Assembly: GCF_037975245.1 (NCBI RefSeq)
Contig: NC_092564.1
Span: 10,950,484 to 11,014,483, forward strand
DNA length: 64,000 nucleotides
Reading direction: 5' to 3'
Source of the DNA: Apostichopus japonicus
Taxonomy: Eukaryota > Echinodermata > Holothuroidea > Aspidochirotida > Stichopodidae
A program made the translations under genes and the position numbers. A model generated the notes under the pieces. The model worked only from the letters and a program-made list of their open reading frames with translations, was not told the origin of the DNA and did no database searches. This document shows, one piece after another, positions 19,031-32,068 of the stretch. The stretch's first letter is position 1, and every line of letters begins with the position of its first letter.

Positions 19031-21400
19031 TTGTGCCTACGGAGGGGAAGTTATTGCATAATAAAATATGCATTGTACCACCTTTATCGGCCTGTTAAGT
19101 CACTATTGTAACGTTATACTTGATACGTTGTTATTATAATCTATACTGTAGAGTTTTTATTTTCATATGATCTGTTTGTTTACTCTTTTACCTTGCCATT
19201 CTTCTTTGTACTAACTTCATATTTTCAAAGCTTTTTAGCTGTTCTTTAGAGGAGAGAGGTAGAGGGGAGAGAGGAGAGAGGGGAGTGAGAGGTGGGGTGA
19301 AAGGGGGAGAGGGGTTGTCAAGTGCTTGTGTGATTTTCAATGAGATAAGAAAATAAATTATGATTACCAAACTCAAAACTTGTAACACATTCAGCTGATA
19401 TTTACCGTCCAACCACCATTTTATACTTGCATTATAAAATAAACACCTGCATGTGAGTTTCGCACCTTCGGTGCTCTAGTTTATTGCATGACAATGCGAA
19501 TACATTGCAATCTCTGACATATATTTTACCGGGGTTTCTCCATATTTCCCGGGCCCTTAATCGACACACTTACCCTCTCTTTCGTAGAGTTTGAGGAAAG
19601 GAATCCCCTATGGTTCAAACCCTCTAAACTATTTCCAAACACAGTGGAGCGCTAACTTGTACCATGTATGAATAAGGGAAAGTCAAGGGTAACGTTATCT
19701 GCAGATTGACCAACTATTTTACAAGTTTCTTATATTAAGATGGGGTAGGGGTGCGATGGTGTCTTTAAAAGTAAGATGCGGTAATAATATTCGAGTTTAG
19801 CTTTCATTAACTTCTTTTCGCATGGACATCAACAAGATTTGCATTTTTGGAAGTTTAAATTAATATATGTAGTCCAAAGATTATAATTAGCAGTGCATGA
19901 GGAGGGCATTGCATCTTTAAAAACCTTTCATTTTCCTTGGTATTGTTGAAAGCATTGCGCATGGTAAGTCTCTTCAGGAAATAATATCTTCCTTTATCTC
20001 GATATCACCAAATAGAAAAATACCAAACTTGAGTAAATTTATCACTTAAAGCACAAAAATTAAGTTGAACATGTTGAAATAACAGCAAACAGAATATTGT
20101 TGATGACACCTAAATTTGTATTCGTCGACATTTTCTTCATCTTTTTCATCAATGCACAGAATTAAATAGTTAAAATATGTTGTGTTCTTATCCAGATTAC
20201 AGAACTCTAGAATTATTGTTCAATATTCTTATTATTACATCAGCGACTTTGTAGCAACTTTCATGGGAATGAAAAAGAACTATATAATGCAAGTTCTTTA
20301 ACCTGAAAAAAAAAGATTCATTCAAAGAAAATGTTGAAGCTATGAGATTTAACAAGAGTTCAAATTTTTGTATTTTCCAAATATTAAAGTCATACAATTA
20401 TAATTGTAACTTTCCAGATTCATGAACTTCACATAACTTACATTTAGTATCGATTCTGTGAGATAAGTTACACGGATATGAAAATGCGGTCCACCAAGCT
20501 AAGATCGCATTTTGAAATGATCACTTTGAATTCAAATAAAATACGAAGATTCACAAGATTAGGTATCTAGCTACTTTCATTTGCAGAAAAGAAATCTGAA
20601 AAGTGAAAAAAAGTTATTCCAATAACTAGCAACAATAAAACCATTCAAAGAAACATTTATGAAGGCCCAAGATATGATTAACATACTAAGATTTTTTCTG
20701 AATAGGAAGTTTGATAGATATGAGGGATTGTTTGTCCATGACTTTGCTTATTTTTCTTCTTCCTAAAGATCATATTATAGTGGTGTTGGAATCGTATATC
20801 ACCTTGCAGCAGAACAATAATCCAATCATCACACTTAATTTCTCAAGTACCTACTACTCATGTACGATACAACATTGACAACAGGGATGTGTATACAAGG
20901 ACTAGAACATATATATAACATTTGAATCAAATCCTCTCCGAGTTTAAACTTTACAGAGGCATGTTTTCAAGTGCAATTGCTGATGTTGTTCACTTTTGGT
21001 TCTCTAGCAGAAGGGTTTCCTTTCATATCACAAATGATAAGTAGACAATGCATTGACCATAGTTTTTCCGATTGAGACTAGCAATATTTCATATTTGATT
21101 TCTCAGAAAAAGATGACAGCTAGTCAGCAAATCAAGCACCTTTTACTACTGTGTGTGATCTTTCTATGTTGATAGAATCTAAAGAACACTTTATGCAAGT
21201 AATTTTTATTGCAAAGCAATGAAAATGTCCTCATTGTTTCAATTTATTTCATTGAATCAACCTTTCCAATTAATTAAAATTCAGTTCAGAACTGATATTA
21301 CTGTCACCTTGCATCACAAATTGTCAAATTGAATTTTAATTACAATTAACTGGTGAAAGTGTCTTCATACAAACTTGCTCTTCCAATTTCCACTGATTGT
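19031..21400. other. Intergenic, no gene seen
   Basis: AT-rich except for a G/A-rich low-complexity stretch at about 19245-19318. A small stem-loop 'gcaccttcggtgc' sits near 19461. No coding exon was recognised. Confidence 0.5.
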
Positions 21401-21479
21401 AGCAGACGACATATGACATAAGGATACGCCACTGATACGCCGGTGCTACTGAGATCTCGGCATTGGAACAAACCCAGTG

Positions 21480-21700
21480 TGTCTGTTTTTTGCAATCTTA
21501 CTTCTTAGGCAATCTCTCTGTTTGTATGATATCCTTCTAATATTATTGTAATATTTTCGACTCTGTCGTGTATCTTTAAACTTTTGTTCTACTATGCTGT
21601 ATTTTTGTACTCATTTTGTTTTCTTGTAAAGCGTATTGAGATCGTTGGTATAATGTGCTACATAAATAAGTATTATTATTTTTATTATTATTAATACAAC
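21480..21700 (+). mobile_element. Retroposon 3' tail (possible)
   Basis: The stretch ends in 'gtaaagcgtattgagatcgt', then 'gtgctacataaataagtatt' and an ATT-repeat tail. This arrangement (an 'aaagcg..ttgagat' block, 'gctacataaata', then a simple A/T repeat) is seen at the 3' ends of many animal LINEs and SINEs. The 5' limit is uncertain. It lies just past the end of the TBRG4 gene and could be part of its 3' UTR. Confidence 0.4.
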
Positions 21701-21994
21701 AAATCCAAAACCTGCAAAAGTCAAATTAGTCTTGTGACAAATACGGCACATGTCTGCTGGTTTTACAAGCCATGATTTGGAAACATCTTAAACTGGCTTG
21801 AATTATATAAGGTTTGGAAGCAAGTGGCTGTTTACCTCTAGCAAATCTGGAGATGAAAGCTGTCTAACCCCAATAGTCAGGTATGTCCCAAACAACAATG
21901 TGACACTAATAATTGTATTAAGAAACTCTGTTTGATATTTGGTTAATCTCTGGCATCTCTGCATCCCTAAATGCTTGGTGAAATATGTCACATC

Positions 21995-24900
21995 TCATTT
22001 CAAAGTGATAAATCCATCCATCTTCTCTTTAAGATATTCCACTCTTTTGGTCTCTGTCTTCAGATTACTCCATTCTTCAAATGAGATCTGAAGAAATAAT
22101 CAAAAACTCAAAACATTTTCTATTTGTTTTTCAACAAACAATGTATGGAAAATGTAGGAAAAAAGATATGGAAAATATCATATAAAGCGTAATAAATTGT
22201 TTTTGAAGGTCGTAAGGGAGCCCGCAAAGTTTACAAAAGAACTTTCACCACAACATTTATGAAGAGAGACCTACGAATAAATTATTCAAATTCATGGTGA
22301 TGGGATGGTGATGTGAGGGGCAGTTTGGGGTGTGAAGAGAGGAAAAGTGGTGTGTGAAACGAGGCAGGTTTAAACTTTGTGGTATTATGTGAAGGGGTTT
22401 GGCTTGTGAAAAGGGGTTGGTCTGCAGAGACACAATCAATCTCCTTGCCTTTTTTTTTTTTTTTTTTACAAACAACAAACATGTGCAAGTTACTCGCAAG
22501 TAGCAGGAGTAACTTGGGAGTAACTTGAGTGTTACAAGCAAAATTAACTCACAAATGCAATATTACTCTAACTTTTCAAACACAATATTCCATAGGAAAC
22601 CACATAGCTATTGCCTAGAGGACCTGTACCAAGGTTTATGGTGTCAATACAATGCTTTAGGAGTCACATGGAAAATGATATAAAACCTTTTAAATCAAAG
22701 TAGGGTTTTTTATAACATCCTCATAGCTATATTCCATATTCCACGTACACAAAAACATTATCTTTTCATCAAGAAAACTTGAAGCATCCTCTAATTTGTA
22801 GGCATTTACGGCTCCAGCTGTTAATCATATGCTGGGTCTACTGCCACACATTATCAACTACATGACATACAGTATCAAGGGAAGTACTGTACCTAAAAAC
22901 TACATGATGTAATCCTATTATTATTAACTTAAGTAATACATTGAAAATAGCCAGATGTAAAGAGGGAGGATATAGTCTTGAAATTTTGTTCAAAGTTTGA
23001 TTTTTCATTTTCTCAATCTTCGTTGCAGATTGAAAATCTACCGCAGCATGATTCTGTGTATAGTGCAAAATCAATGGAATTAGCCTATCAAGATTGGTAT
23101 CATTTGGTCTGGTTTTATAAATGAAATGCGGCTTTAAAAGGAATGGGTATCTTTTATTGGTCTTCTTTACCTGCACAACACGATATTTGAGAGACTGGAG
23201 CTGTCGCACCATTAATTGCCTTCGGCCCATTACCTCAGAGCTGCCGTAGAGATAGCTGTTAGGTCCATTAACAACTACTGCCACTCTGAAAGGTAAAAGA
23301 TCAGTATTCACATATAAGTTAATATCAATTCATAAGTAAACATAAGTAAACACTGAACAAAGATCAGCTTTTGGAATCAAAAGAATCTCCAAAGGAGAAT
23401 ACACTGTCATGCCTTGCTTAAAATCTCAGGCTTCAAATAAAAGCTCTACTGAGTCTGTTTTGGAAAACATTTATATCAATTTCCGCAAACATGGATTCAA
23501 CTGGAAGCAAGGGTAAAGCTGTAACAAAGGACTTAAGACATACAATTATAAATCACCACAGATTAAACCAAATATTACTGATACTATTGTAAAAAAAAAA
23601 AATTCAACTATATTTCATCACAGATTAAACCAAATATTACAGACACCATTGTTGTACCTGAAATTTAGTTCATATAACTTGAAATTTTGTTTGAAGGCAT
23701 ACAAGCATGTACTACTTTACCGTGTTATCCTACCCAGTTACTACCATCCTTGTGTGACACAATATACAACATTTGGTAGGCTTGCAACTAACTGCTGTTG
23801 AACTCACCGTACTGCAGTTTCAGGTAGATCTTTACACAAGGGGCTGTGGTCTCTTGAAGCACTAGAGATATTGTAATCGAGCTTAGAGAATGGTACACCA
23901 TCTTTGTCAACAGCAATCATTGCATCTAGGAGGCAACAAGAAAGGAGAAATCAGCAAAATATGCAAGTTTAACATTTTCACTTGGAAGAATATATCCATT
24001 TAATACATACCAAATGTCTTCTTAGCTATATGTCACCTAGTGAAATTGATAATTGTGAAGATTAAAAAATTCAAAACATATCATAATTTTACAAATAATG
24101 ATTCAATGAATCAAAATGGAAAACCAAGACACATTTCTGATCATAAATATTAGTCATTTCAAATATATAAATGAAACACAAATCTTGCTTTGCTTGACAT
24201 CACAAACATGCAGGTAATGATTGCAATTTGAAGGAAGCATGCTAAACAGTGCAGTATCACCTTTTTTAGTTTCTACATGAAGCACCTTTGTAAACATCTT
24301 ACAGAGGGTTAACTTAAATTGTCTTGATTCCACCGAAACTGTCACAAGGGCAGTTTATGAGTATTAGAAGCTTACCTATCACGTAGCCTGCATCCAGTTC
24401 AACATGAGACACAAAATATTTGTCATTCCCAAGAGCTGCTTCTAGCCTCCCTACGACGTCTCGATGTAGATTGCTTTTGGTAGTAGTCTCGATTTTGGGA
24501 TACCGTGCAAGATCTTCCGACAAGAAAGGTCCTTTGTAACCAGGGCATTCTAATTTAGCATAGGTATTCAGCTGGAGCAGCTTCAGCTGTAACGGAATGT
24601 GTCTTGTCTCACTAGAACCTGTAGATTAGTTGGAGTATTTAAAACACATGTGTGATATTGAGAAACATTATAAGACAAAACTCCCTCCTCTCAAGTAATA
24701 ACAATATACTGTAGCTCTTGGGATTATCTGCTTTACAAAGTAATCATCCCAGGAACAGTTTAGTGACATTCACAATTTGCATTGCAGATTTTGAAGGCCC
24801 TTAGCCCTGTCCCATATAAAATACTAGGGTTTTGTACTTAAATACAAAACCTGCTATTAATTTTGCACTTGTATAGCAATTTGCCCATTTTGTATAGCAT

Positions 24901-26777
24901 GCTGTGATGCAGTACAAGAGAAACTATTCACTGATCATATAGCAATGTACTTTACAAAGTTTGAGAATCGCGCAGCTGGCCCTAGCCTAGGATTGTGGTT
25001 ATGTCTATGACATTTAATTATGAAGGAACAAGTAGTATATAATCGATATTTCAAATCAATTGACAAAGAATGAATCTTCAAGAAAAGTTTGATGAGTGTC
25101 CTGTATCAAGTTTAATAGTCTCTTCTATTTATATAACATGGCATTGGTAGCACTTATGGGGCTTCACACTTGAGAAGGATTGGGTGGGGAGGTGAAGGGA
25201 AGGGAAAGAGGAGGTTTGGTGAGCCTTGTGGAACAGAGCATTGTATTACATAGCAACAGACAATGTGAATGTAGTTTTATTTTGAATGTAAAATTCTTCA
25301 GGATAATTGGTAGTAAGAAATAAATCTTAAGCAAGCAAATTGTTGAAACCATTGGAAGAAGAAATGAGAAGCTCTTAGACTGCATGATGACAGAGCTATC
25401 TCTCATCAAGTAGTTGTTGATCTCTATTATAATATTGTGAGGCTTCTTTAGATCTTACTTTGGGCCAAATCCTCCTTACTGTTTGTTTTGGTACAGTATG
25501 TTAAATTACTCACCCATTATTTCATCAACACTTTTGGTTGCCAACAGTTTTTTCATTTGTTCCGCAGGACAAGCATTGAACACTGCTAGGGCCAAGCAAA
25601 CTTCCATTTGCTCAAAGAAACTCAGTGAGTCAAACTCAAAGACTAGTCTCTTCACTAGCTGTGTGGGTGGTTTCAAATTAAGGACACTCATTCCAAAAGC
25701 AATCGTCTGAAGTTCAGACACTTTGAACTCTGTCATGTGACTACTCAGGTGTTCAATGATTGCATCAAATAACTCCATCTCTGGCATATGAAGGAGCCCA
25801 AAACACTTGACGATTGCAGCTACTTGTCTGCTAGAACATTCCCTGAGGTGTTCTTTGCAAAAAGATGCTACCTCTTTGCAGAGCACATAATTCTGAAACT
25901 TTGATATCCTCATATTATTCAGCAATCTAAGGAGCTGAAAGACCTCCCACTGGCTTCGCTGTTCCTCTACCTGGTAAGATACTGATCGTAAAACCAGAAA
26001 AGATCTACGGGCAGATGATACGAAGTAACTGGAGATGTCTACTAAGTCCTGAAAAGAAAAATCATCAATTAGCTCAAGTGTCTTATCCTCGAGTTTCTCC
26101 ACGAATGATGGAGAAAGGTGAAGTGATGTTTTGAGGAGCCGTTTCAGGACAAATGGATTGTTCATCTCCTTCCATCTCAGCTCCAGAACCCTCAATGCTT
26201 CTTGGGCGAGCAACGCTGAGCCTGGATGTCCGGAGAGGAGCCTGGTGTTACAGACAAGCAGAGCAAGATGACGTACAGCCACTCCTCTCAATCGTTGACG
26301 ACACTCCTTCTCCAGAAGTCTTACTGTAGGAGTTTCCACTTGCTGAAGCTTTAATATATTTATGATTGAGTTCACCAGGCTCTCTGAAGTTAACTTTGTC
26401 AAATCGGTTTCAATTGTGCCAAGTAAAGAAACGAATCTTTCATCAGAAGACAAGTCACTTTGCTCTGCATTTGAGAAAAGATTAGAATTTCTTAATGCAC
26501 TAAGGGCTATGGATGCTTGATTTCCATTCAGCTCATTCGTATGTACAAATGCCAGGATGTCCTCAAATTTCTGAGCAGACTTCAACTGGGATATGACATT
26601 GGAAGCAACATCATCTCTTTTCACTCTACTACCTTCAGCTGTTGAAGAAGATGACATTTGTCGAACTTGAGATAAGTGCGAGTCCCCACAGCATGATGAG
26701 GCTTCAGAAAGTCCTCTCTGATGAAGTCTTAGAGCTCTGAAGGTTGGGCGAATGATTCTCAAGGCTCTCTCCATCAT
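21995..26777 (-). CDS. tbrg4: TBRG4/FASTKD4, mitochondrial RNA regulator
   Basis: Five exons joined by GT-AG introns and kept in frame: 26777-25514, 24618-24376, 23925-23808, 23285-23171 and 22087-21995 (stop included). They total 1833 bp, 610 residues; vertebrate FASTKD4 is about 630. The N-terminus is Arg-rich and lacks acidic residues (MMERALRIIRPTFRALRLHQ), as expected for a mitochondrial presequence. Exon 1 carries the alpha-helical FAST_1/FAST_2-type region, with 'LEDKTLELIDDFS' and 'SARRSFLVLRSVSYQ', which closely resemble vertebrate TBRG4. The last two exons form a RAP domain (about 543-600: 'VAVVVNGPNSYLYGSSE', 'LKYRVVQISFEEW', ending 'RVEYLKEKM'). FASTKD4 is known to bind and stabilise mitochondrial mRNAs and to act in processing of transcripts not flanked by tRNAs. 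Start: tandem ATGATG after a short out-of-frame uORF. Another FASTKD paralogue is possible but less likely. Confidence 0.92.
22451..22470. repeat. Poly-T tract in last TBRG4 intron
   Basis: An uninterrupted T run (A run on the coding strand) in intron 4. It may be the tail of a retroposed sequence; no element body was recognised. Confidence 0.5.
23540..23650. repeat. Short tandem duplication in a TBRG4 intron
   Basis: 'cacagattaaaccaaatatt' occurs at about 23557 and again at about 23619, separated by a poly-A run. The flanks match partially. It lies within intron 3 (23286-23807). Confidence 0.6.
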
Positions 26778-26819
26778 TAACTTGACATCCCTTTGCTTTC
26801 ATGTAACAGCTCTCAATCA
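26778..26819 (-). other. tbrg4: 5' UTR part of the TBRG4 coding exon
   Basis: On the minus strand an acceptor (ttttag) at 26820-26821 precedes 42 bases that lead to the start codon. They include the short uORF ATG TCA AGT TAA, which overlaps the real start region in another frame and may reduce translation of the main frame slightly. Confidence 0.45.
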
Positions 26820-26821
26820 CT

Positions 26822-28842
26822 AAAACAAAGATAACAAATGACAAACATTTATCTTACCATAGTTTATAGGGTTAAACATTTATCATACATGTATCACTAC
26901 TGTATATAAGATTGGTTTTTCCGTTGTTAAATAAACATGGCAAAGTGCAAAGTTTAAAATGGCTCAAGCAAAAAGAGAAGTATGTGGTTCATACAAGATA
27001 CACAAGAGTCATTTCATGAATAGTAAGATCTTTTAGCTGTCCAAAAAATGAAAAGTTTTACCTACTGTACTATCCTCAACACACAGGTCTTTCATCGAAC
27101 ATTTCAGCAAACAATCTTACTGTACCTTCTATGCACAACTGTAAGTACTAATCCAAGACCCTTTATTTCCATTTCAAGTTTAACATAAAATTACTTCCTA
27201 TTAGAGAGAGATATTGTTACAATGATGGTCTCCCTTTACCATATATACTGTACATGTATTATTACTTGTGTATCATGAACTGTGTATCTCAATTAACCCA
27301 CAACCTGCAAAGTGCAGTGTTGGATACAATAAATTGTGCAGAGCTGCTAAAATATGTGGAATTCTTGACAGCCTCTCAAGGACTACCTGTAAAGTTCTTT
27401 CTTACATCTTCGCTTTGAAGTTTTCATTCCACTAAACTGTACTGTAAACATAATTGAACCTGCATTTACACATTATACATGTACCCTACACTGATTGATA
27501 AAAGTAATTGCCAGAGAGACAGTCATAAAATATATACCTTTGCTAAAACCAGCTTCAAAAATAACTCTTGGGTTGCAGACTCCAAAATCCTTTACCATAG
27601 TGTCTAGAGCTATATTCTGATTGGTCAGGTAACTGCCTGGGTAATAGACACAATCCTATTTAATAATTTTACTGCCAAGGCCTTGAGACTAAAATAGATT
27701 TTAGTTTGCAGACTATGAGTTAAGAATTGATCCAGTCGCTTCAAGGCCATCAATTCACAAATAGATACAGTATTTTTGCTTGGGTTTGGTTTCCATTTGC
27801 AAGACATTTTACTTTCTTGCTGTCATAATTTTCTCTAGGTTTGCATTGGGGCATGTCCAAAGGTGGAGTTGGGGGGGGGGAGGTGGTATTGGCCCCCCAC
27901 TTCTCATGATCAATCAGGAAAAATGGTTCAGTCAGGAGATTTGTTGCTTTCAGCCAGGGAAGAATAAGACTTCTATGGGGGCACTGTACATGCCCCTCTT
28001 TTCATCCTCACATAAAGTATTTATTATCTCAGCCTTGTATAAAGTGACTTACTGTACCTATATCTAATTTATTCTCTAAATATGCCTCAGAATGCACCAA
28101 TTGACACTTACAGTATTAGTTTTCTGTGGGATCATGGCCAGACCCTCTACATGATCTGGTCTATAAAGTTTCAGGACCCTAACTAAATCAGTTGGGAGGA
28201 TTTTGTAATATTTATTTCCATAATGTTGGGTTCAGAGAGCTCATCATTAAATCGATCTATCTAAGTTATTGTCTAAGTATGCATCAGAATGCACCATTTG
28301 AAGTCTAATTTGTTGGGTGCAGTGGGTGGATTTCCCCAGATTCCCTTCATAGGGAAGTAAGCTTCAAAAGTTCAATGACCCCAGGTTACATGCCCTCATG
28401 CCCTAACAACTACGAATTGAAAAAAGAAAAAGAAAAATAGGCCAAGGCTAGGGCTCCCACATTGAATTCACTACCAACTTAGGCTAGATTAGAAATGATC
28501 CAGATAACTTCTTTTTTCTCCTTTTTTCCTTATTTTGCGATGCTTACTTACAAGTATGCCTACATACAAGCTTACTTATTTACATTACAAGCGATGCTTG
28601 CAAGTTATTTTCAATTGCTACTAACCATCTGCACAGATGTACCCAAACCTCACTTAACTGTAGTGTTAGGCTACAATTGGCCTAGGCTAGATTCTCGCCA
28701 CAATAGTCGGAGTCCTCCCCAACAGGCAGAGTTACAAAACTTACATAAGTGACCGTTCGCATACAATAAAGCTGATGAAAACATAAATAATAAGATTACT
28801 TTAAAATAACGATGAGGTTGATATTCCTTACAAATCTCTTAC
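26822..28842. other. Likely first intron of TBRG4
   Basis: If the 5' UTR exon at 28843 is right, this 2-kb stretch is intron. It holds a poly-G repeat fragment at about 27860-27905 ('ggagttggggg' then 'ggccccccac'). No coding exon was recognised. Confidence 0.4.
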
Positions 28843-28960
28843 CTAACAATATCTGTCGCCACAATCATACGTCGATAAATCGAACGACCATAGACTTTCA
28901 CATATGCAACATTTGTGGGCTCGGTAGCACTCAACTTCTTTGCCAACTATATCAAAATTC
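28843..28960 (-). other. tbrg4: Candidate first (non-coding) exon of TBRG4
   Basis: The minus strand shows a stretch richer in CpG ending in an excellent donor ('attgttag' then gtaagaga) at 28843. It pairs naturally with the acceptor at 26820-26821. The outer limit (transcription start) is a guess. Confidence 0.4.
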
Positions 28961-29674
28961 TACACACCTCCACAGTATTTGAACAGGGAGGACAACATGA
29001 ACGAAAATACAACACGAATGGCTGAGAACACTGGGATTGGTTTGGGGTTGGAGTAGTACGGGTAGGCTAGAGGGGTATTCATTGTGTCTGGTCTGTAGCA
29101 TTATAACTGTTATTATTCTCACAGTCTTTTTTCCGTAATAGTAACAGAAAAGAGAAGTGTAATTAATATATATATTATAATTTGGGAAATTCATCCGGGA
29201 ACAACGATTGTGCTCCTTCATATAACTCAGATTTTCATAGTTTATGCGTTACCTCAAGTAATACATGAATCAACAAATCAAATAGGCCTACATAAATGTG
29301 GTTTGGGAGGGCAAGAGTAACTCGGCACCGGCTTTGTTAATTGAACGTTATTTTAACAGTTGGAACATTTGCCAAACCTGTGTTGGGTGAACCCTCGCTT
29401 AGTTGATATTACCGTAGTTTCGAATTGATCCAAAATAAGTTCATCTTTGTGCTTCGTAACATCTGAAAGATGTCACGTGATAATATAGACTGTTAATTAT
29501 ATCACTGAAATGGCAAACGGAATACAGTATGTACGTATTGTTATATGACATAAATTGACAGGAAGCGATTGTTGCACATTGAACCTCAAGAAGAGCAAAA
29601 CTTGTCAATACCGGATAATTGTGATGCATTTATCTTGTTTTCCGATTACGTATACATTCCTGTTATGTCGATAG

Positions 29675-29676
<2 letters not shown>
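28961..29676. other. Intergenic, no gene seen
   Basis: AT-rich with no recognised coding exon or repeat. It would contain the TBRG4 promoter if the first exon is correctly placed. Confidence 0.4.

Positions 29677-29677
<1 letters not shown>

Positions 29678-29704
<27 letters not shown>
29678..29704. repeat. (TA)n microsatellite
   Basis: A short TA run next to the left edge of the LINE remnant. A tRNA-like A box stretch ('gtggtgcagcggttaattgt') follows at about 29715, possibly a SINE 5' piece. Confidence 0.8.
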
Positions 29705-29706
<2 letters not shown>

Positions 29707-29769
29707 CAGCTGCCGTGGTGCAGCGGTTAATTGTGCTCTGTACTTGCAGCGATTACCAATTGTCCACTT

Positions 29770-31330
29770 ATTTCAGGTATCAAATTTAGGGACATCGAGG
29801 TGAAATTGTTTCAGCATGCCGCGATGACACAACGTTCTTTGTGTACAGTCCACCATTACCAGTATGTATTCTTTATTTAATGTGTTTAGACTATATCAAT
29901 ATGCATCTGGTTCCAAGTACAACCTAGACAAAACCGAGCCTTTAGTTTTGGGGAATTCCCAAATTAATTGTCATGACTTCGACTTCCCCGTCAGAAACGA
30001 CTACATTGAAGATGTTGGGGTTGCCATTGGCAACAACAGAGTTTTGATAGAAACTGTTAATTGGAAAGATAGGTGAATAAGTGCAGTTTATTACTACGTC
30101 GCAGGAAGGGCCGTGACTTATCTTTCAGATGTAAATCGATTGTTATTAATTCAATAGTTATTTCTAGACTTGTTTATCTCATCACTGCTCTTCCAACCCC
30201 TGACTGGGTTATTACGACTATGCGTGAGAGTATTTTAGATTTTATTTGGCGCGGCAAGAAGAGTCCCATGAAATAATTCACTCTATTGTTACCGTATGAG
30301 AAAGGAGGTCTTAATTTAAGAGATATAGAAATTGTTCGTGATGCCATTAGAATTAAATTCATAAGTAAATTGTTAAATGGTACATTAAACATTAATCTTA
30401 AGAAACTAATGTTTATACTGTTTGAATCACTACGAAAACATGAACCTTAATGTGAGTATTTCCCAGATGATTCCTAACAGCTAGCAAATCACTTCCATCC
30501 ATTCAGCCTTTTTATCGCGAAATGTTGTTCGCGTGGAAGAAAATTACCCGACGGCCACTTCTGTGACCCTTTAACTAGAGAGGATATTTTATTCCAAGCC
30601 TTGTTCCATAATCCTCTCATTCGTGACGCCAATGGCACTTCTCTTTTTGATCGTTGCTTTGTTGATGGTGGGATCAGTAGAGTAGGCCTAAGCCATCTAA
30701 TGTATGAGATTATATCCCGGCTCAATTACCTGCTGCAGCAGTGCTTGAAAACATCACGTTAACTAACCCCGATAATCCGATTTCTTTGAAACGACGTCGA
30801 AGGGTTACTTCAACACTATTATTGATGCCTTACCTGAAGAGTGGCTAGTCGATATTCATTATTCTTCAGACAAAGTTGTGTCCTCACAGCCGGAAGTTGC
30901 GTGTATATAACGGCGCCGACACTATCAATGCGTGTGATATTTTGCTGCAAAAAAGCCACTCTCCTACTTCGTACTAAGCTTGACTGCACACCAACCGGTG
31001 AAATACATTGGAGAAAGGTTTATGGTGACATTTGTTTTAATAATAGATGGAAAAATATTTACAAACCTCCAAAAAGCTTTTATGATGCCGACATTGACTT
31101 CAAGATAATGCACAGTTTGCAATGTTAGTTTATTCAAATTTGATATATTAGATTCGCCTTTATGCACAATTTGTAAAGCTACCAATGAAACTATTACTCA
31201 TCTATTTATCAATTGTCGTAAATTCAACCCTCTCTGGAGTCACTTAATCCATAAATTGAATAAAATTATTCATATAAATAACATTGACAATTGGGAAATA
31301 GCTACTTTGCTTGGAAGTGGTTCTTAAGAA
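29770..31330 (+). pseudogene. Decayed LINE ORF2 3' part (reverse transcriptase to C-terminal zinc knuckle)
   Basis: Translating across several frames gives reverse-transcriptase hallmarks in order. A [HY]ADD box ('QHA' then 'DDTTFFVYS') is split by a 2-base insertion near 29820. Next comes a thumb-like 'YASGSKYNLDKTEPLVLG', then 'ILDFIWRGKKSP' followed by a stop and 'LPYEKGGLNLRDIEIVRDA', and 'NPLIRDANGTSLFD' in a further frame. It ends with a C-terminal Cys/His motif ('LCTICKATNETITHLFINC'). The order and the 'GKKSPMK..KGGLNL' and 'NPLIR' motifs fit an L1/Tx1-like APE-type LINE. Multiple frameshifts and stops show it is dead. The 5' part is absent here. Confidence 0.85.
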
Positions 31331-31439
31331 CTCATATATAATTAAACAAAGAAACATGACACAATGATGCCCCCAAACCTCCTTAAGTTTTAGATCTCAT
31401 GGCTTAGAAATTTAGTTTGGGGAAATACATATGTATGTA

Positions 31440-31680
31440 TTTTTGTATGTATTTTAGATCCTTCTGCAAGCAGGAACTCGCAAAGAAGCCTCATTGGCTT
31501 ATCAAAGCCGCAAGCTGACAGAAGTCAGTCTGTTACATTCATATTTAACGTCCATGATTATGAATTGTCAATTGTCAACAACTCTCTAACTCGACGACAT
31601 ATATCTTGGAGTGACTCGAACTGGGGACCTTATGATTGGAAGGCACCGGCGTTAACCACTGAGCTAACACGCCCATATAT
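31440..31680 (-). mobile_element. tRNA-derived SINE
   Basis: On the minus strand 31611-31675 reads as a tRNA-like head: 'gggcgtgttagctcagtgg' contains a canonical A box and 'agttcgagtcac' is a B box, at the usual spacing. The 3' acceptor strand does not pair with the 5' end and there is no clean cloverleaf, so this is a SINE head and not a tRNA gene. Sequence down to about 31440 ('gcgagttcctgcttgcagaa') probably belongs to the body. The tail boundary is uncertain. Confidence 0.65.
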
Positions 31681-32008
31681 AGGCGTCTGCATAAAAAATC
31701 AGGGGACAAATAATCCAAGCAGACTTTTGTATACGATGGGTCTGGGGTCCTCTCCCAGAAAACAATTATAGACTCCAGCATATGCGATTTCCGTCCTATA
31801 TCTAACAACTGTGGATAAATATAATAATATGAAAACTGTCCCCACCGGGATCTTCGTCCATGGTTGTATAGTACAGTATCATCATGTGTAATAATGTTAT
31901 CAATTAATGTTGATGAGGTACTGGTAACACGAGTTTAAAAAGCCAGAGGATGCTTTATCATTATTTGATAAGTATATTATGCCACATTTGCAACACGTTG
32001 TGTTATAG

Positions 32009-32014
32009 TTTATT
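32009..32014 (-). promoter_or_regulatory. Candidate polyadenylation signal (AATAAA)
   Basis: Minus-strand AATAAA about 55 bp past the stop codon of the MS4A-like gene, a usual distance for a short 3' UTR. Confidence 0.4.
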
Positions 32015-32068
32015 GCTGTTGCCCAAAGGTCGTTTACATGGCTGCATGTTATAAGTAATGTATATTGT

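Noticed and set aside
19455-19480. Stem-loop 'gcaccttcggtgc' as a terminator or structured RNA
   Set aside because: An isolated 5-bp stem in a eukaryotic intergenic region; nothing else supports a function.
22838-23311. 157-codon minus-strand ORF as a separate gene
   Set aside because: Only 23171-23285 is coding (RAP exon of TBRG4). The rest is intron read-through past a consensus donor, and the true C-terminus is in the exon at 21995-22087.
29864-30276. Two adjacent ORFs as small genes
   Set aside because: They are frames of one decayed LINE reverse transcriptase.
31611-31675. Functional tRNA gene on the minus strand
   Set aside because: A and B boxes are good, but the acceptor stem does not pair and the sequence continues into a SINE body.
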